DNA of 64,000 nt from UBA947 sp031550975 (GTDB taxonomy: Bacteria; Cyanobacteriota; Vampirovibrionia; Gastranaerophilales; Gastranaerophilaceae), in the NCBI GenBank assembly GCA_031550975.1, contig JAVBOC010000009.1, forward strand, positions 1 through 64,000, in the 5' to 3' direction. The translations under genes and the position numbers were made by a program. Positions 1-7,825 of this stretch are shown in pieces; the stretch's first letter is position 1, and every line of letters begins with the position of its first letter. The notes under the pieces are model-generated. The model worked only from the letters and a program-made list of their open reading frames with translations. It searched no databases and was not told the origin of the DNA.

Positions 1-43
1 TGTATCTTTTACAGAGTAAAAGTACAACAAATTAAAACTCAGA

Positions 44-57
44 ACACTCTATCCAGC
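44..57. repeat. Inverted copy of the tRNA-Arg D-arm segment
   Basis: The 14 bases ACACTCTATCCAGC are the exact reverse complement of positions 96-109 inside the tRNA-Arg gene. The pair could fold across the 5' end of a tRNA precursor or be a remnant of recombination at the tRNA. No function can be assigned. Confidence 0.5.
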
Positions 58-81
58 GGGCATTAGATGACAATTGAATAT

Positions 82-155
82 GTGCTTGTAGCTCAGCTGG
101 ATAGAGTGTCACTCTCCGAAGGTGAAGGTCGTGGGTTCGAATCCCACCAAGCACA
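82..155 (+). tRNA. tRNA-Arg (anticodon CCG)
   Basis: The seven-base acceptor arm GTGCTTG pairs with CAAGCAC, followed by discriminator A. The anticodon stem TCACT/GGTGA closes the loop CTCCGAA, which puts CCG at positions 34-36 and so reads the Arg codon CGG. The T-arm GTGGG-TTCGAAT-CCCAC is perfect. The 3' CCA is not encoded. Its D-arm sequence also occurs inverted just upstream (44-57). Confidence 0.93.
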
Positions 156-181
156 CTTTTTGCATCATTTGTTTGTTAAAA

Positions 182-1528
182 CTATTTCCCTGCAAGAACT
201 ATTGTAAAATCAGTATCTCTGCAATAGTAGTTCATAGGGTCAAAAACAAACTGAATTTGTGGAAAATCTTCGATATTTTTCTTTAAATAATTATAGTACG
301 TGTTAGTTGCTCTGTCAGTGTGCGCTACGAATTGGGAATGCGTTTTGCTCGCTGAACCCGTGCATTTAACATCCACACCTTGGGCTTTTAGACTTGCAAT
401 CAGGGCTTTTGCCTTTAGTTCGTTATCAGACGAATACATAACGCCTGCAACCAGTGGTGCATTGTCTTCCATAGCAGATTTTTCGCGATAGATTAAGCGG
501 TTGATTGTTTCCTGGGTTTTTGGCAAATCAAGAATCCAATAACTAACTGCACCGCTTGCATTTGGACCGCCCGGAAGTGTCGCTATTTCAACTTTGTCCA
601 TATCTAAGCCTTTAATAATTGCCGCATATTGCGCCATTTCCGACAACGACATGTCAGTTTTAACATATTTTTTTGCTACTGAAACAATCTCAGGAAGCTT
701 TGTGATAAAATCAGGTTTTTTCAATTGCTCAACAACCGCACGCAAGAACCACTGCTGACGCTGGGTTCTGCCGATATCACCTGTTGCGTCGTGCCTAAAA
801 CGCAGATAGCCGACTGCGCCCGTACCATCAAGATGGTGATCGCCTTTGGTCAGGTTTACGTGAAGATTGCCTGCATAATCGTTGTATCGCATATTTTTTT
901 CAACATATAAATCAACTCCGCCTATGGCATCAACAATTTGTCTTACAGCTTCGTCATGGACGATTATATATTTGTCGATTCTTATTCCCAGAGTGTCTTC
1001 AATGGTTGCTTTAGTAAGTTTAATTCCGCCAAGAGCGTGTGCGGCGTTAATTTTGTTGACGCCTCTATCTCCCGGCAAAAAGACTTTACTATCACGGGGA
1101 ACCGCAACAGCATTGACTGATTTTGTGCGTGGGTCAATGTTTAGGATTATGATTGTATCTGAACGTGTTCCTTCAAATGGGTCATTACCGCCGTTGTTAG
1201 CGTCAACACCCAGGAACAATATGTTTTGTCTTCTCAAACCAAAAGGCAATGAAAAACCGTCTCTTTCTTTATCGCCGTTTCCTCTTGCGAGTTTATTAAA
1301 CAAGGTGGTTATGAAAGAATCAGGGCCGAAGCGGTCGGTAAGAAATTTCTTGTTGTCAGCTAAAATAAAGATGCTCAAAAGTATTCCCACAAAAACAATC
1401 GTTATTAGGCTTAAGACTCTTACAAAAGATGATTCTTCTTCTCGGTTTTTTTGTGCGTGTCTTAAGTATGGACTGAGTTTTTCTTTATCAATTTTTTCGT
1501 TTTTTTCGTTATATTTGCTATTTGCCAT
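182..1528 (-). CDS. LytR-CpsA-Psr (LCP) family cell-wall ligase
   Basis: LCP enzymes transfer undecaprenyl-phosphate-linked polymers onto the cell wall or other envelope acceptors at the outer face of the inner membrane. The 448-residue protein has a charged cytoplasmic tail, one membrane helix at about residues 36-57, and an LCP core at about 100-275. The core shows the conserved VPRDSKV stretch, the D-AIGGVDL element and an arginine-rich region (RFRHD, GRTQRQQ). A LytR_C-like domain follows at about 350-445. The start is preceded by AGGAA at good spacing. It stands between the tRNA and mgtE and is probably transcribed alone. The acceptor polymer cannot be deduced. Confidence 0.9.
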   Translation of the reverse strand: MANSKYNEKNEKIDKEKLSPYLRHAQKNREEESSFVRVLSLITIVFVGILLSIFILADNKKFLTDRFGPDSFITTLFNKLARGNGDKERDGFSLPFGLRRQNILFLGVDANNGGNDPFEGTRSDTIIILNIDPRTKSVNAVAVPRDSKVFLPGDRGVNKINAAHALGGIKLTKATIEDTLGIRIDKYIIVHDEAVRQIVDAIGGVDLYVEKNMRYNDYAGNLHVNLTKGDHHLDGTGAVGYLRFRHDATGDIGRTQRQQWFLRAVVEQLKKPDFITKLPEIVSVAKKYVKTDMSLSEMAQYAAIIKGLDMDKVEIATLPGGPNASGAVSYWILDLPKTQETINRLIYREKSAMEDNAPLVAGVMYSSDNELKAKALIASLKAQGVDVKCTGSASKTHSQFVAHTDRATNTYYNYLKKNIEDFPQIQFVFDPMNYYCRDTDFTIVLAGK

Positions 1529-1546
1529 TTATATTTCCTACCAATA

Positions 1547-2914
1547 TTATATCATTTTATTAATCAAAAAAGCAGACACCATGCTAAAGTATATCGTTAA
1601 ACCAATAACATCGATGGTCGTAGCGATTACTGGGCCTGATGCCACAGCGGGGTCAACCTTCATAGATTTTAGCACAAACGGGGTTAGTGTGCCGATTATT
1701 GTTGCAAGTGTCATATTTGTTGTCATAGCCGCGCCGACTACAATTCCCAGTTCAATATTATGCTGCCAGCTGCAGGTAACAAGAGCAACAACAGCGCCAA
1801 AAGCCGCGCCGATAGCTAGTCCGACAAAGCCTTCTCTGATAATATGACGCACAGCAGAGCTCATTGTAACTTGTCCTGTTGAAAGACCACGAACCATCAG
1901 TGTAATACTTTGCGTACCGATGTTTCCGCCTAAACCTGCCAAAAGCGGCATGAATATAGCTACAACTGGCAGCAGTTTAACCGTGTGTTCAAAGTGATCC
2001 GCAACGCGAACCGCCAAAGCTTCACCAATAAGTGTTATAAACAACCACGGAGTTCTTGCTCGGATTGCATTAAAAATATTACCTGAGAGGATTTCGTCCT
2101 CGTCAACAAGTTCTGTCGAGATACCGGAAGACGCATAAATTTCTTCCGTTGTTTCTTCTTGAACCAAATCGTGAACATCATCCCAGGTAATAATCCCTTT
2201 TAATCTATTGTAGAAATCCACAACCGGCAGAGCGTTATACTGGTATTTCATAAATTCTTCGGTAACAGAGTCGCTATAATCATCGATATGTAATTTTACA
2301 ATATCACTAATCATTATATCTTCAACAATTGTATCAATCGGGGTCGTAAGCAGCTTTCTAAGCGAAACTACGCCCAAAAGGTGGTCTTGTTTGTCAACAA
2401 CATAAATATAGTAAAGTTCCATGTTGTCATGTTCTGCTTTTGCTCTAATGTAGTTTAAGACATCCAAAACACTCATATCCGAGTTGATGGTAAGCACAAC
2501 AGGGTTCATCATACCGCCGGCTGTGTCTTCGTTATATGTTAAGAGTTCACGGACTTCTTCAGAGAATTTGTGCGGAAGCTTTTCAAGATAAGTTTCGCTC
2601 TCATCTTCTTCCATATCACCAAGAACATCCGCTGCCGCGTCATAAGGCAGTTGAGTAAGAATTTTTGCAGCTGTTTCTTCGTCGATATCGCTTAAAAGTT
2701 CAACCTGAAGATTTGCAGGCAAATATTCCATAACATCAGCCGCTTTGTCGTAATCTAATAATTTAAAACAGCTTAGACGTTCATCTGGCTTGAGTTCTTG
2801 AAAAATATCCGCAATGTCCGCAACATTATAATCGCTCAACTCTGTTTTGAGTTGTTCGGGATTTTCCTGCATTATTTCGCGCAGTCTTTCAATTACAGTT
2901 GTGACATTTAACAT
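1547..2914 (-). CDS. mgtE: Magnesium transporter MgtE
   Basis: MgtE is an Mg2+-selective channel gated by its own cytoplasmic domain. The 455 residues show the family order: an acidic helical MgtE_N domain (about 1-130), two CBS motifs (about 135-260) and a five-helix membrane part (about 285-455). The membrane part includes the pore-lining stretch PLLAGLGGNIGTQS, where the GNxGTQ signature is intact. Length is normal for the family. No Shine-Dalgarno site is visible; a TATAAT box ends 7 nt before the ATG, which suggests a leaderless mRNA. Neighbouring genes show no functional link. Confidence 0.95.
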   Translation of the reverse strand: MLNVTTVIERLREIMQENPEQLKTELSDYNVADIADIFQELKPDERLSCFKLLDYDKAADVMEYLPANLQVELLSDIDEETAAKILTQLPYDAAADVLGDMEEDESETYLEKLPHKFSEEVRELLTYNEDTAGGMMNPVVLTINSDMSVLDVLNYIRAKAEHDNMELYYIYVVDKQDHLLGVVSLRKLLTTPIDTIVEDIMISDIVKLHIDDYSDSVTEEFMKYQYNALPVVDFYNRLKGIITWDDVHDLVQEETTEEIYASSGISTELVDEDEILSGNIFNAIRARTPWLFITLIGEALAVRVADHFEHTVKLLPVVAIFMPLLAGLGGNIGTQSITLMVRGLSTGQVTMSSAVRHIIREGFVGLAIGAAFGAVVALVTCSWQHNIELGIVVGAAMTTNMTLATIIGTLTPFVLKSMKVDPAVASGPVIATTIDVIGLTIYFSMVSAFLINKMI

Positions 2915-2921
2915 GTCCGTA

Positions 2922-2927
2922 ATTATA
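2922..2927 (-). promoter_or_regulatory. -10 box of mgtE, leaderless geometry
   Basis: TATAAT on the minus strand ends 7 nt upstream of the mgtE ATG. No purine-rich ribosome site lies between, so transcription would begin at or next to the start codon. Confidence 0.5.
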
Positions 2928-2973
2928 TTACAAATATGCCAATAAGGAAATAATTAAACAAGATTTTTCAGGA

Positions 2974-4080
2974 TTAAATCACTGTATGCGGCAGACTCAC
3001 AATGAATTTGGTACCTTCACCAAGAGCGCTTTCAACTTTTATTTTACCCTTATGAAGCTTTACAAGTTCTTTCGTGATAGTCAAACCAAGACCGGTCGAA
3101 GATTCTGGTGCCAAACCCGGATTTGTTATTTGCTCAAATTTTTGGAAAATTTTAGAATGGTATTTTTTAGCAATTCCGACACCGTAATCCCTGACCACTA
3201 TTTCACCCGGTTTTACACTAATTTCTACCGTGGAATTTTCCGGTGAGAATTTAATTGCATTACTTAAAAGATTAAATAGAATTTGCTGAATTTTTTGGTA
3301 ATCCGCTTTGACAAGATCATCCTTCATTTCGACATTTAATTTTATATTTTTCTTCGCAGCAAGCGGTTTAATAATATTTATAGCCTCATTAATTGAGAGT
3401 GAAATCATAAATTCTGTCGGACGCAGTTTCATAGCGCGCGCTTCAAGTTTTGAAACATCTAAAATACCATTAATCATCCCCAGAAGATGGATGCCGGCCG
3501 CCTTAATCTCAGCGACAAAAGTCCTTTGCTTGTCAGTCAAAGGGCCCCCAAAATCCTGGCTTAACAAATCAGAAAAACCAATAATTGAATTCAAAGGAGT
3601 GCGGAGTTCATGCGAAACATTTGCCAAAAAGTCGGTTTTAATCTTATCGGCCTCAAGAATTTTCTTATTCTGTCCCATAACATCGACAATACCTTCTTGT
3701 AATGCTGTTATTTGCATATTAGTGATTTTAGCAATCTCTAAATCCTTAATTTTGTTAGAAATAACAACCGCGCAGACTTTAAAAATTTTCGCCTCGTCAT
3801 CTGTAAATTCTTTACCGCGGGTAATTACAAGTTTTGCATAAGGTGTTTTATTAATTGTCAAATCAGCACTCAGAAAAGGTCCTTTGGGCGGCAGTTTAAA
3901 ATTCTTTTGAGGATTGTAAGAGTGGCTCAGTTTGAGACTTCCCGGACTTGTGTAAAAGATGTATGCCGATTTAAAATCCACAATTTTGTTTAAGTTTTCA
4001 AGCAGCTTCTGCCCGCCGTTTTCATCCTGCGGTTGGATTAACAAAAAATCGTTAATCAATTCTCCTAATTTTTTAAACAC
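2974..4080 (-). CDS. Soluble sensor histidine kinase
   Basis: Two-component sensor kinase of 368 residues without a signal peptide or membrane helix, so it should sense a cytoplasmic signal. The N-terminal about 130 residues look GAF-like. A short coiled linker leads to the HisKA domain with H-box ANVSHELRTPLNS. The HATPase_c domain carries N-box NLLSNAIKFS, G1 RDYGVGIA, F-box FQKFEQ and G2 GLGLTITKEL, so the kinase is probably active. It starts at GTG behind a strong AGGAGG. The stop of hpt is close upstream, so it may share that transcript. No partner regulator is adjacent; the NarL-type regulator at 56.4 kb is the only one in the window. Confidence 0.9.
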   Translation of the reverse strand: MFKKLGELINDFLLIQPQDENGGQKLLENLNKIVDFKSAYIFYTSPGSLKLSHSYNPQKNFKLPPKGPFLSADLTINKTPYAKLVITRGKEFTDDEAKIFKVCAVVISNKIKDLEIAKITNMQITALQEGIVDVMGQNKKILEADKIKTDFLANVSHELRTPLNSIIGFSDLLSQDFGGPLTDKQRTFVAEIKAAGIHLLGMINGILDVSKLEARAMKLRPTEFMISLSINEAINIIKPLAAKKNIKLNVEMKDDLVKADYQKIQQILFNLLSNAIKFSPENSTVEISVKPGEIVVRDYGVGIAKKYHSKIFQKFEQITNPGLAPESSTGLGLTITKELVKLHKGKIKVESALGEGTKFIVSLPHTVI

Positions 4081-4095
4081 GAAACCTCCTGGATA

Positions 4096-4632
4096 TCAGA
4101 ATTTATCCGTATAACCTATATAACGCAAATTTCGATAGTAACCATCAAAGTCGAGGCCATAACCGATTACAAATTTATCGTCAACTTCAAAACCAAAATA
4201 ATCAGGTTCTATTTCAGTTGCGCGCGCAATCTTTTTATCTAAAAGCGTGCAGAATTTTGTTGATTTTGTTTTGAAATTCAATTCAAAAAAATCCAAAAGG
4301 AATTTTGCCGTGAGTCCGGTATCTATAATGTCTTCGATAATTAACACATTTTTGTCATTCAAATTAGGCAGAGAAATGTCAACAGCGTTTACTTTGCCCG
4401 AACTTTTTGTGTCACCGCCATAACTGGATAAACGTATAAACTCCATCTTAACAGGCATTTTTAAATGACGCGCTAAGTCTGAAGCAAATACCACAGCGCC
4501 TTTTAAAACACAAATCAGGCAAACTTCTTCTCCGTTATAAAACTCATTCATTCTTGCAGCGAGTTCTTTTATTCTGGCCTGAATTTGCTCCTCGCTATAT
4601 AAAACTTTTAAATCTGCACTTTTTATATTCAT
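4096..4632 (-). CDS. hpt: Hypoxanthine phosphoribosyltransferase
   Basis: Purine salvage enzyme that joins hypoxanthine or guanine to PRPP. The 178-residue protein has the PRPP-binding signature VLIIEDIIDTGLT (about residues 96-108), the flexible-loop segment around SSYGG, and a C-terminal DFDGYYRNL region typical of bacterial HPRTs. It follows tilS on the same strand, an arrangement also common in other bacteria (tilS-hpt). GGAG lies eight bases before the ATG. Confidence 0.94.
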   Translation of the reverse strand: MNIKSADLKVLYSEEQIQARIKELAARMNEFYNGEEVCLICVLKGAVVFASDLARHLKMPVKMEFIRLSSYGGDTKSSGKVNAVDISLPNLNDKNVLIIEDIIDTGLTAKFLLDFFELNFKTKSTKFCTLLDKKIARATEIEPDYFGFEVDDKFVIGYGLDFDGYYRNLRYIGYTDKF

Positions 4633-4668
4633 TTACTCACTCCGTCTTCCCCTACTATATCACAAATT

Positions 4669-5625
4669 CTAGCGCACGACTTTAATCCCGTCAACACCCG
4701 CTGCAATCCAGACTCCTGTTGTAACAGAAACCTTTTTTGCAGGTTTTGAAAACTTATTCTGCTCAATAAATTCAAGAATAATATTTATTCTCGTGCGGTC
4801 ATAATCAATTTCGTTATCGGTGAAGACCTTGTAAATCAAACGACTTTTGAGCGCAGGCGAGTAGGAGTAGAAATTTTTAAAAGGTTCTTCTAATGACTCA
4901 AGATACTCATCAATTAGTTGGTTGTCGTATGCGGCTACTTGCGCAAGCGAGTTGAGTGATTTCACCACATCGTGATTAATCTCTTTTAGCGCCGGCAAAA
5001 TTTCTGCTCTAATTAAATTTCGTTTGTATTTTGTGTCAGCATTTGAACTGTCATCGTTTGGGGTAAGATTATTTTCTGCACAATACTGCTCGATTTCAGT
5101 GCGGCTAATCCCCAAAAGCGGACGGTAAAAAATACCGCGATTTTCTTTAATCCCCTCAAGCCCCTTTGTTCCTGTGCCTTTAATAATCCTATAAAGCAAA
5201 GTTTCCGCGTTATCATCGTAATTATGTGCAGTTAAAACGGCTTCCGAACCAAACTTTTGTGCACAACGCTCAAAGAAATCATACCGTGCTTCGCGTGCCG
5301 CTGTTTCGGTTTGCGCTATATCAGAAGAAAGAGTTTCAGAATAAAATTCGATATTTTTCAAGGCGCAATTTTGTTCGCACGCATGAGCTTCAGCTAAACT
5401 TTCTTGCCCGCGCCAGTTATGATTCAGGTGAATTGCGACCGCTTTTACACCCAATTTATCCAACACGTCCAACAAACAGGCTGAATCCCAACCGCCTGAA
5501 AATGCCAGCAAAAGAGTCTTATCAATCAGGTTATATTTTTCAAGAAAGGCTTTCACAGATGCTTTGATACTTAGATTCTTGGATGCTTTGCCAGCCTCGC
5601 TTATTTGTTCTAAGCCTCTAAGCAT
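4669..5625 (-). CDS. tilS: tRNA(Ile)-lysidine synthase
   Basis: TilS attaches lysine to C34 of the CAU-anticodon isoleucine tRNA, so that it reads AUA. The 318 residues contain the N-type ATP pyrophosphatase P-loop SGGWDS (43-48), the HNYDDNAET motif, and the segment GTGTKGLEGI typical of the family. It is short: the C-terminal domain of long TilS forms is reduced or absent. The start codon overlaps the end of the upstream Clp_N gene by 8 nt, indicating translational coupling. hpt follows downstream. Confidence 0.93.
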   Translation of the reverse strand: MLRGLEQISEAGKASKNLSIKASVKAFLEKYNLIDKTLLLAFSGGWDSACLLDVLDKLGVKAVAIHLNHNWRGQESLAEAHACEQNCALKNIEFYSETLSSDIAQTETAAREARYDFFERCAQKFGSEAVLTAHNYDDNAETLLYRIIKGTGTKGLEGIKENRGIFYRPLLGISRTEIEQYCAENNLTPNDDSSNADTKYKRNLIRAEILPALKEINHDVVKSLNSLAQVAAYDNQLIDEYLESLEEPFKNFYSYSPALKSRLIYKVFTDNEIDYDRTRINIILEFIEQNKFSKPAKKVSVTTGVWIAAGVDGIKVVR

Positions 5626-6979
5626 CTATACCTCTAACCGCCTTCTTAATACCTTCTTTAATCTCTACAGCATCAACCCCAAGTTGCGCCAATGCCTTCA
5701 TCGCAAGCGAGTTCGGCTCTGTTGTAAGCGCTAAGAGCATATGTGAGGACTCTATTTTTGATTTGTTTTCTTGTTTTGCAAATTTCCAAGCCGCTTCAAG
5801 AACCCTTTTTGCGCGCTTTGTAAACGTGATTTCCTTAACAGAATACTCATCGCCAAAACCTATGAGGGTTTCAACGACAGCGCGTGCGTCTTTTATATTT
5901 ATCTCAAGTTCGTTTAAAACAGCCGCACCAACGCCACTGGCTTCACCGATTACCCCGAGCAAGAACATTTCTGTCCCCACGATGTTACGCCCCAAACGAC
6001 GGGCTTCTTCTTTTGCCAAACGCAAAATAGTAAGCGTTTCCGGCATTTGTTTTTCAATCGGTTTAATAATTCCATGCGCCAAATCGTCATCAGACACCTG
6101 CAATTTTTTAAAAATATCATAAGCAAGTCCGCGCTTAGTTTTTAACATCCCAAGCACGATGTGTTCAGGCAAAACAGCAGATGAACCCAACTCTTTTGCG
6201 GCCTGAAACGCTGCATTCATCGCCGCAAAGGCATTTGGCGTAAAGATAATTTGACGTTCTGCATATTCAGCCTGTCTTGATTTAATTTGCGCAAGTTTTT
6301 CTTCAAAAAGCGCATCCGTAACCCCACACTCAGCAAGGATTTGAGACAATTCAGAACTTTTATCCTCCAAAATCGAGGCTATGATCTGTTCTGTGCCCAT
6401 AATCTCATACCCTGATGCGGAGAGTTTCGCCGCTGCTCGTTCAAAAATTTCTGCTGACTGGGCGCTTTCAAAAACCGCATCAGTAGCTGAAGTAGTCGTT
6501 TCAGTGGCTTCGTCTGTTTCAGGATGAGAAAGTCTTTTTATTTTCTTCTGCACAAGCTTTTCTAAGATATTTTTTGCACCATAAACATCAAACCCTTCTT
6601 TTTCAAGAATTTTTACCGGTGCATTTTTAATGTTTTTATAACTTATTAAAGCCAAAAATAAGTGCTCATAAAGGATTGTCGGATTGCTCGATTTATTGGC
6701 TAAATCAAGCGCTTTTTTAAGAATTTCCTTTGTACCGGTTTCAAACGGCAGGGGTAAAAGAGACTGGGCATCAGCCGGAATCTCACCGCATTCGTCTCCT
6801 ACTAAATTCCCATAAGAAATATTGTTGGATTTAAATATCTTTAGCGAAATCCCCTTAGCTTCCCCCACAAGAGCGAATAGCAAGTGTTTTGGTTCAACGC
6901 ATTTCGCGTCAAAGCCGCGCGCAATCTCTTGCGAACGACTCACAACATTAATTGCTTTTTCGGTAAAGCGTTCAAACAT
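5618..6979 (-). CDS. Clp_N-repeat protein lacking an AAA+ motor
   Basis: The 453-residue protein starts like ClpC (MFERFTEKAINVVSRSQEIA) and continues with at least three Clp_N repeat pairs: about 1-145, 165-300 and 305-450. Each contains the EHLLLAL-type helices (PKHLLFAL, EHIVLGML, SSHMLLAL). No Walker A or B or any AAA+ module is present, so it cannot unfold proteins by itself. In ClpC the N domain binds adaptors and substrates, so this protein may compete for or deliver such partners; that is inference. It lies in the ruvX-DUF1292-tilS-hpt run, overlaps tilS by 8 nt, and has GGAG six bases before the ATG. Confidence 0.85.
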   Translation of the reverse strand: MFERFTEKAINVVSRSQEIARGFDAKCVEPKHLLFALVGEAKGISLKIFKSNNISYGNLVGDECGEIPADAQSLLPLPFETGTKEILKKALDLANKSSNPTILYEHLFLALISYKNIKNAPVKILEKEGFDVYGAKNILEKLVQKKIKRLSHPETDEATETTTSATDAVFESAQSAEIFERAAAKLSASGYEIMGTEQIIASILEDKSSELSQILAECGVTDALFEEKLAQIKSRQAEYAERQIIFTPNAFAAMNAAFQAAKELGSSAVLPEHIVLGMLKTKRGLAYDIFKKLQVSDDDLAHGIIKPIEKQMPETLTILRLAKEEARRLGRNIVGTEMFLLGVIGEASGVGAAVLNELEINIKDARAVVETLIGFGDEYSVKEITFTKRAKRVLEAAWKFAKQENKSKIESSHMLLALTTEPNSLAMKALAQLGVDAVEIKEGIKKAVRGIDA

Positions 6980-6984
6980 TAATT

Positions 6985-7117
6985 ACTCCATCGCGCCTGA
7001 CAAATCGCAGATTTGTTCGCTCCCCTCGCTCTCGCTTTGGTCGCAACGGCGCTTATATAATGTTCGTCCTGCTCGTGCCGCTCTCGCAGCCCGACACCGA
7101 CGAACACCGGCTCACAC
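6985..7117 (-). repeat. GC-rich mosaic intergenic repeat, copy 1
   Basis: A GC-rich block between the DUF1292 gene and the Clp_N gene, clearly different in composition from the flanking genes. Read on the minus strand it contains GAGCCGGTGT, AAGCGCCGT, a perfect palindrome (ACAAATC gca GATTTGT, 7000-7016) and then CAGGCGC. The same modules in the same order occur at 26437-26569. Its last bases provide the ribosome site of the Clp_N gene. Confidence 0.6.
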
Positions 7118-7411
7118 CTATTCTTCTCCGTCTTCGGCGTAAGACGTTTCAACATACTGTGCAATTTTTTCAAATTCCGCTTCGTCCGCAATAGCTTCAA
7201 ACAAATAGTCTTCGCCCTCTTTTGTTAAGCGCATAAGAACAAGTTCGTCCTCGTCGCCTTCTTCAAATTCTACAGGAAGCAAAAGTGCGTATTCCTGATC
7301 TTCAAACTCTACAATGTCAAATAATTCAAAGCGGATTACGTTGCCTTCTTCGTCAATCGTTTCAATAATTTGTTCTTCTCTTGATTCTTCGTTTAATTCT
7401 TCGTTTGCCAT
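7118..7411 (-). CDS. DUF1292 family small acidic protein
   Basis: Very acidic 97-residue protein with the DUF1292 pattern: an ETIDEEGN opening, a FELFDIVEFEDQEYALLLP core and a DELVLMRLTKEGEDY block. The family has no established biochemical role. In Firmicutes members (yrzB) sit next to ruvX (yrrK), exactly as here, with 12 nt between the genes. The start has AAAGGAG at proper spacing. Confidence 0.88.
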   Translation of the reverse strand: MANEELNEESREEQIIETIDEEGNVIRFELFDIVEFEDQEYALLLPVEFEEGDEDELVLMRLTKEGEDYLFEAIADEAEFEKIAQYVETSYAEDGEE

Positions 7412-7423
7412 GATTTTCTCCTT

Positions 7424-7825
7424 TTATTTTCGTGCTAAGTATTGTTCCAGTATAACACAGGCACTCACTATATCAACCAGAGATTTATCTTTTCTGAAAT
7501 CAATTTTTCTCTCGCGCAAAATTTCTTCTGCCGCTTCCGAGGTCAATCGTTCGTCTTCAAATATTACCTCAAACCCATTGATTTTTGAAGCAAATTCTTT
7601 GCAATCCTGTGCCTGCGCGCCATAAGTTCCATCCATATTTATAGGGATTCCGACCACAATTTTTTCAACATTATTTTCTTTTGCAATTTTTATAATCTGC
7701 TCTATTGCCTGATTTTCAGGCTGCCTGGCTACACAGCTATGAGCGCTCGCACCGACTAACAAATAATCACTCAATGCCACCCCAATCCGCTTTGTGCCGA
7801 TGTCAAGCCCCATGACTTTATACAT
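7424..7825 (-). CDS. ruvX: RuvX/YqgF RNase H-fold nuclease
   Basis: RuvX (YqgF) is an RNase H-fold enzyme tied to Holliday-junction resolution and rRNA processing. The conserved opening MGLDIGTKRIGVALSD, the middle VVGIPINMDG and the acidic FEDERLTSEAA motif are all present. The chosen start (MYKVMGLD) has its ATG overlapping the upstream stop. The ATG at 7855 adds ten residues that match nothing in the family. It is translated together with its neighbours, DUF1292 downstream and the helical-repeat protein upstream. Confidence 0.93.
   Translation of the reverse strand: MYKVMGLDIGTKRIGVALSDYLLVGASAHSCVARQPENQAIEQIIKIAKENNVEKIVVGIPINMDGTYGAQAQDCKEFASKINGFEVIFEDERLTSEAAEEILRERKIDFRKDKSLVDIVSACVILEQYLARK

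Noticed and set aside
882..1847. A 321-codon open frame on the plus strand across the LCP and mgtE genes
   Set aside because: It is the antisense of two well-supported genes, shows low-complexity Ser/Ala-rich composition and matches no family.
6979..7200. A 73-codon minus-strand frame over the GC-rich repeat
   Set aside because: It overlaps the DUF1292 gene in another frame and is made largely of the repeat; no family features.
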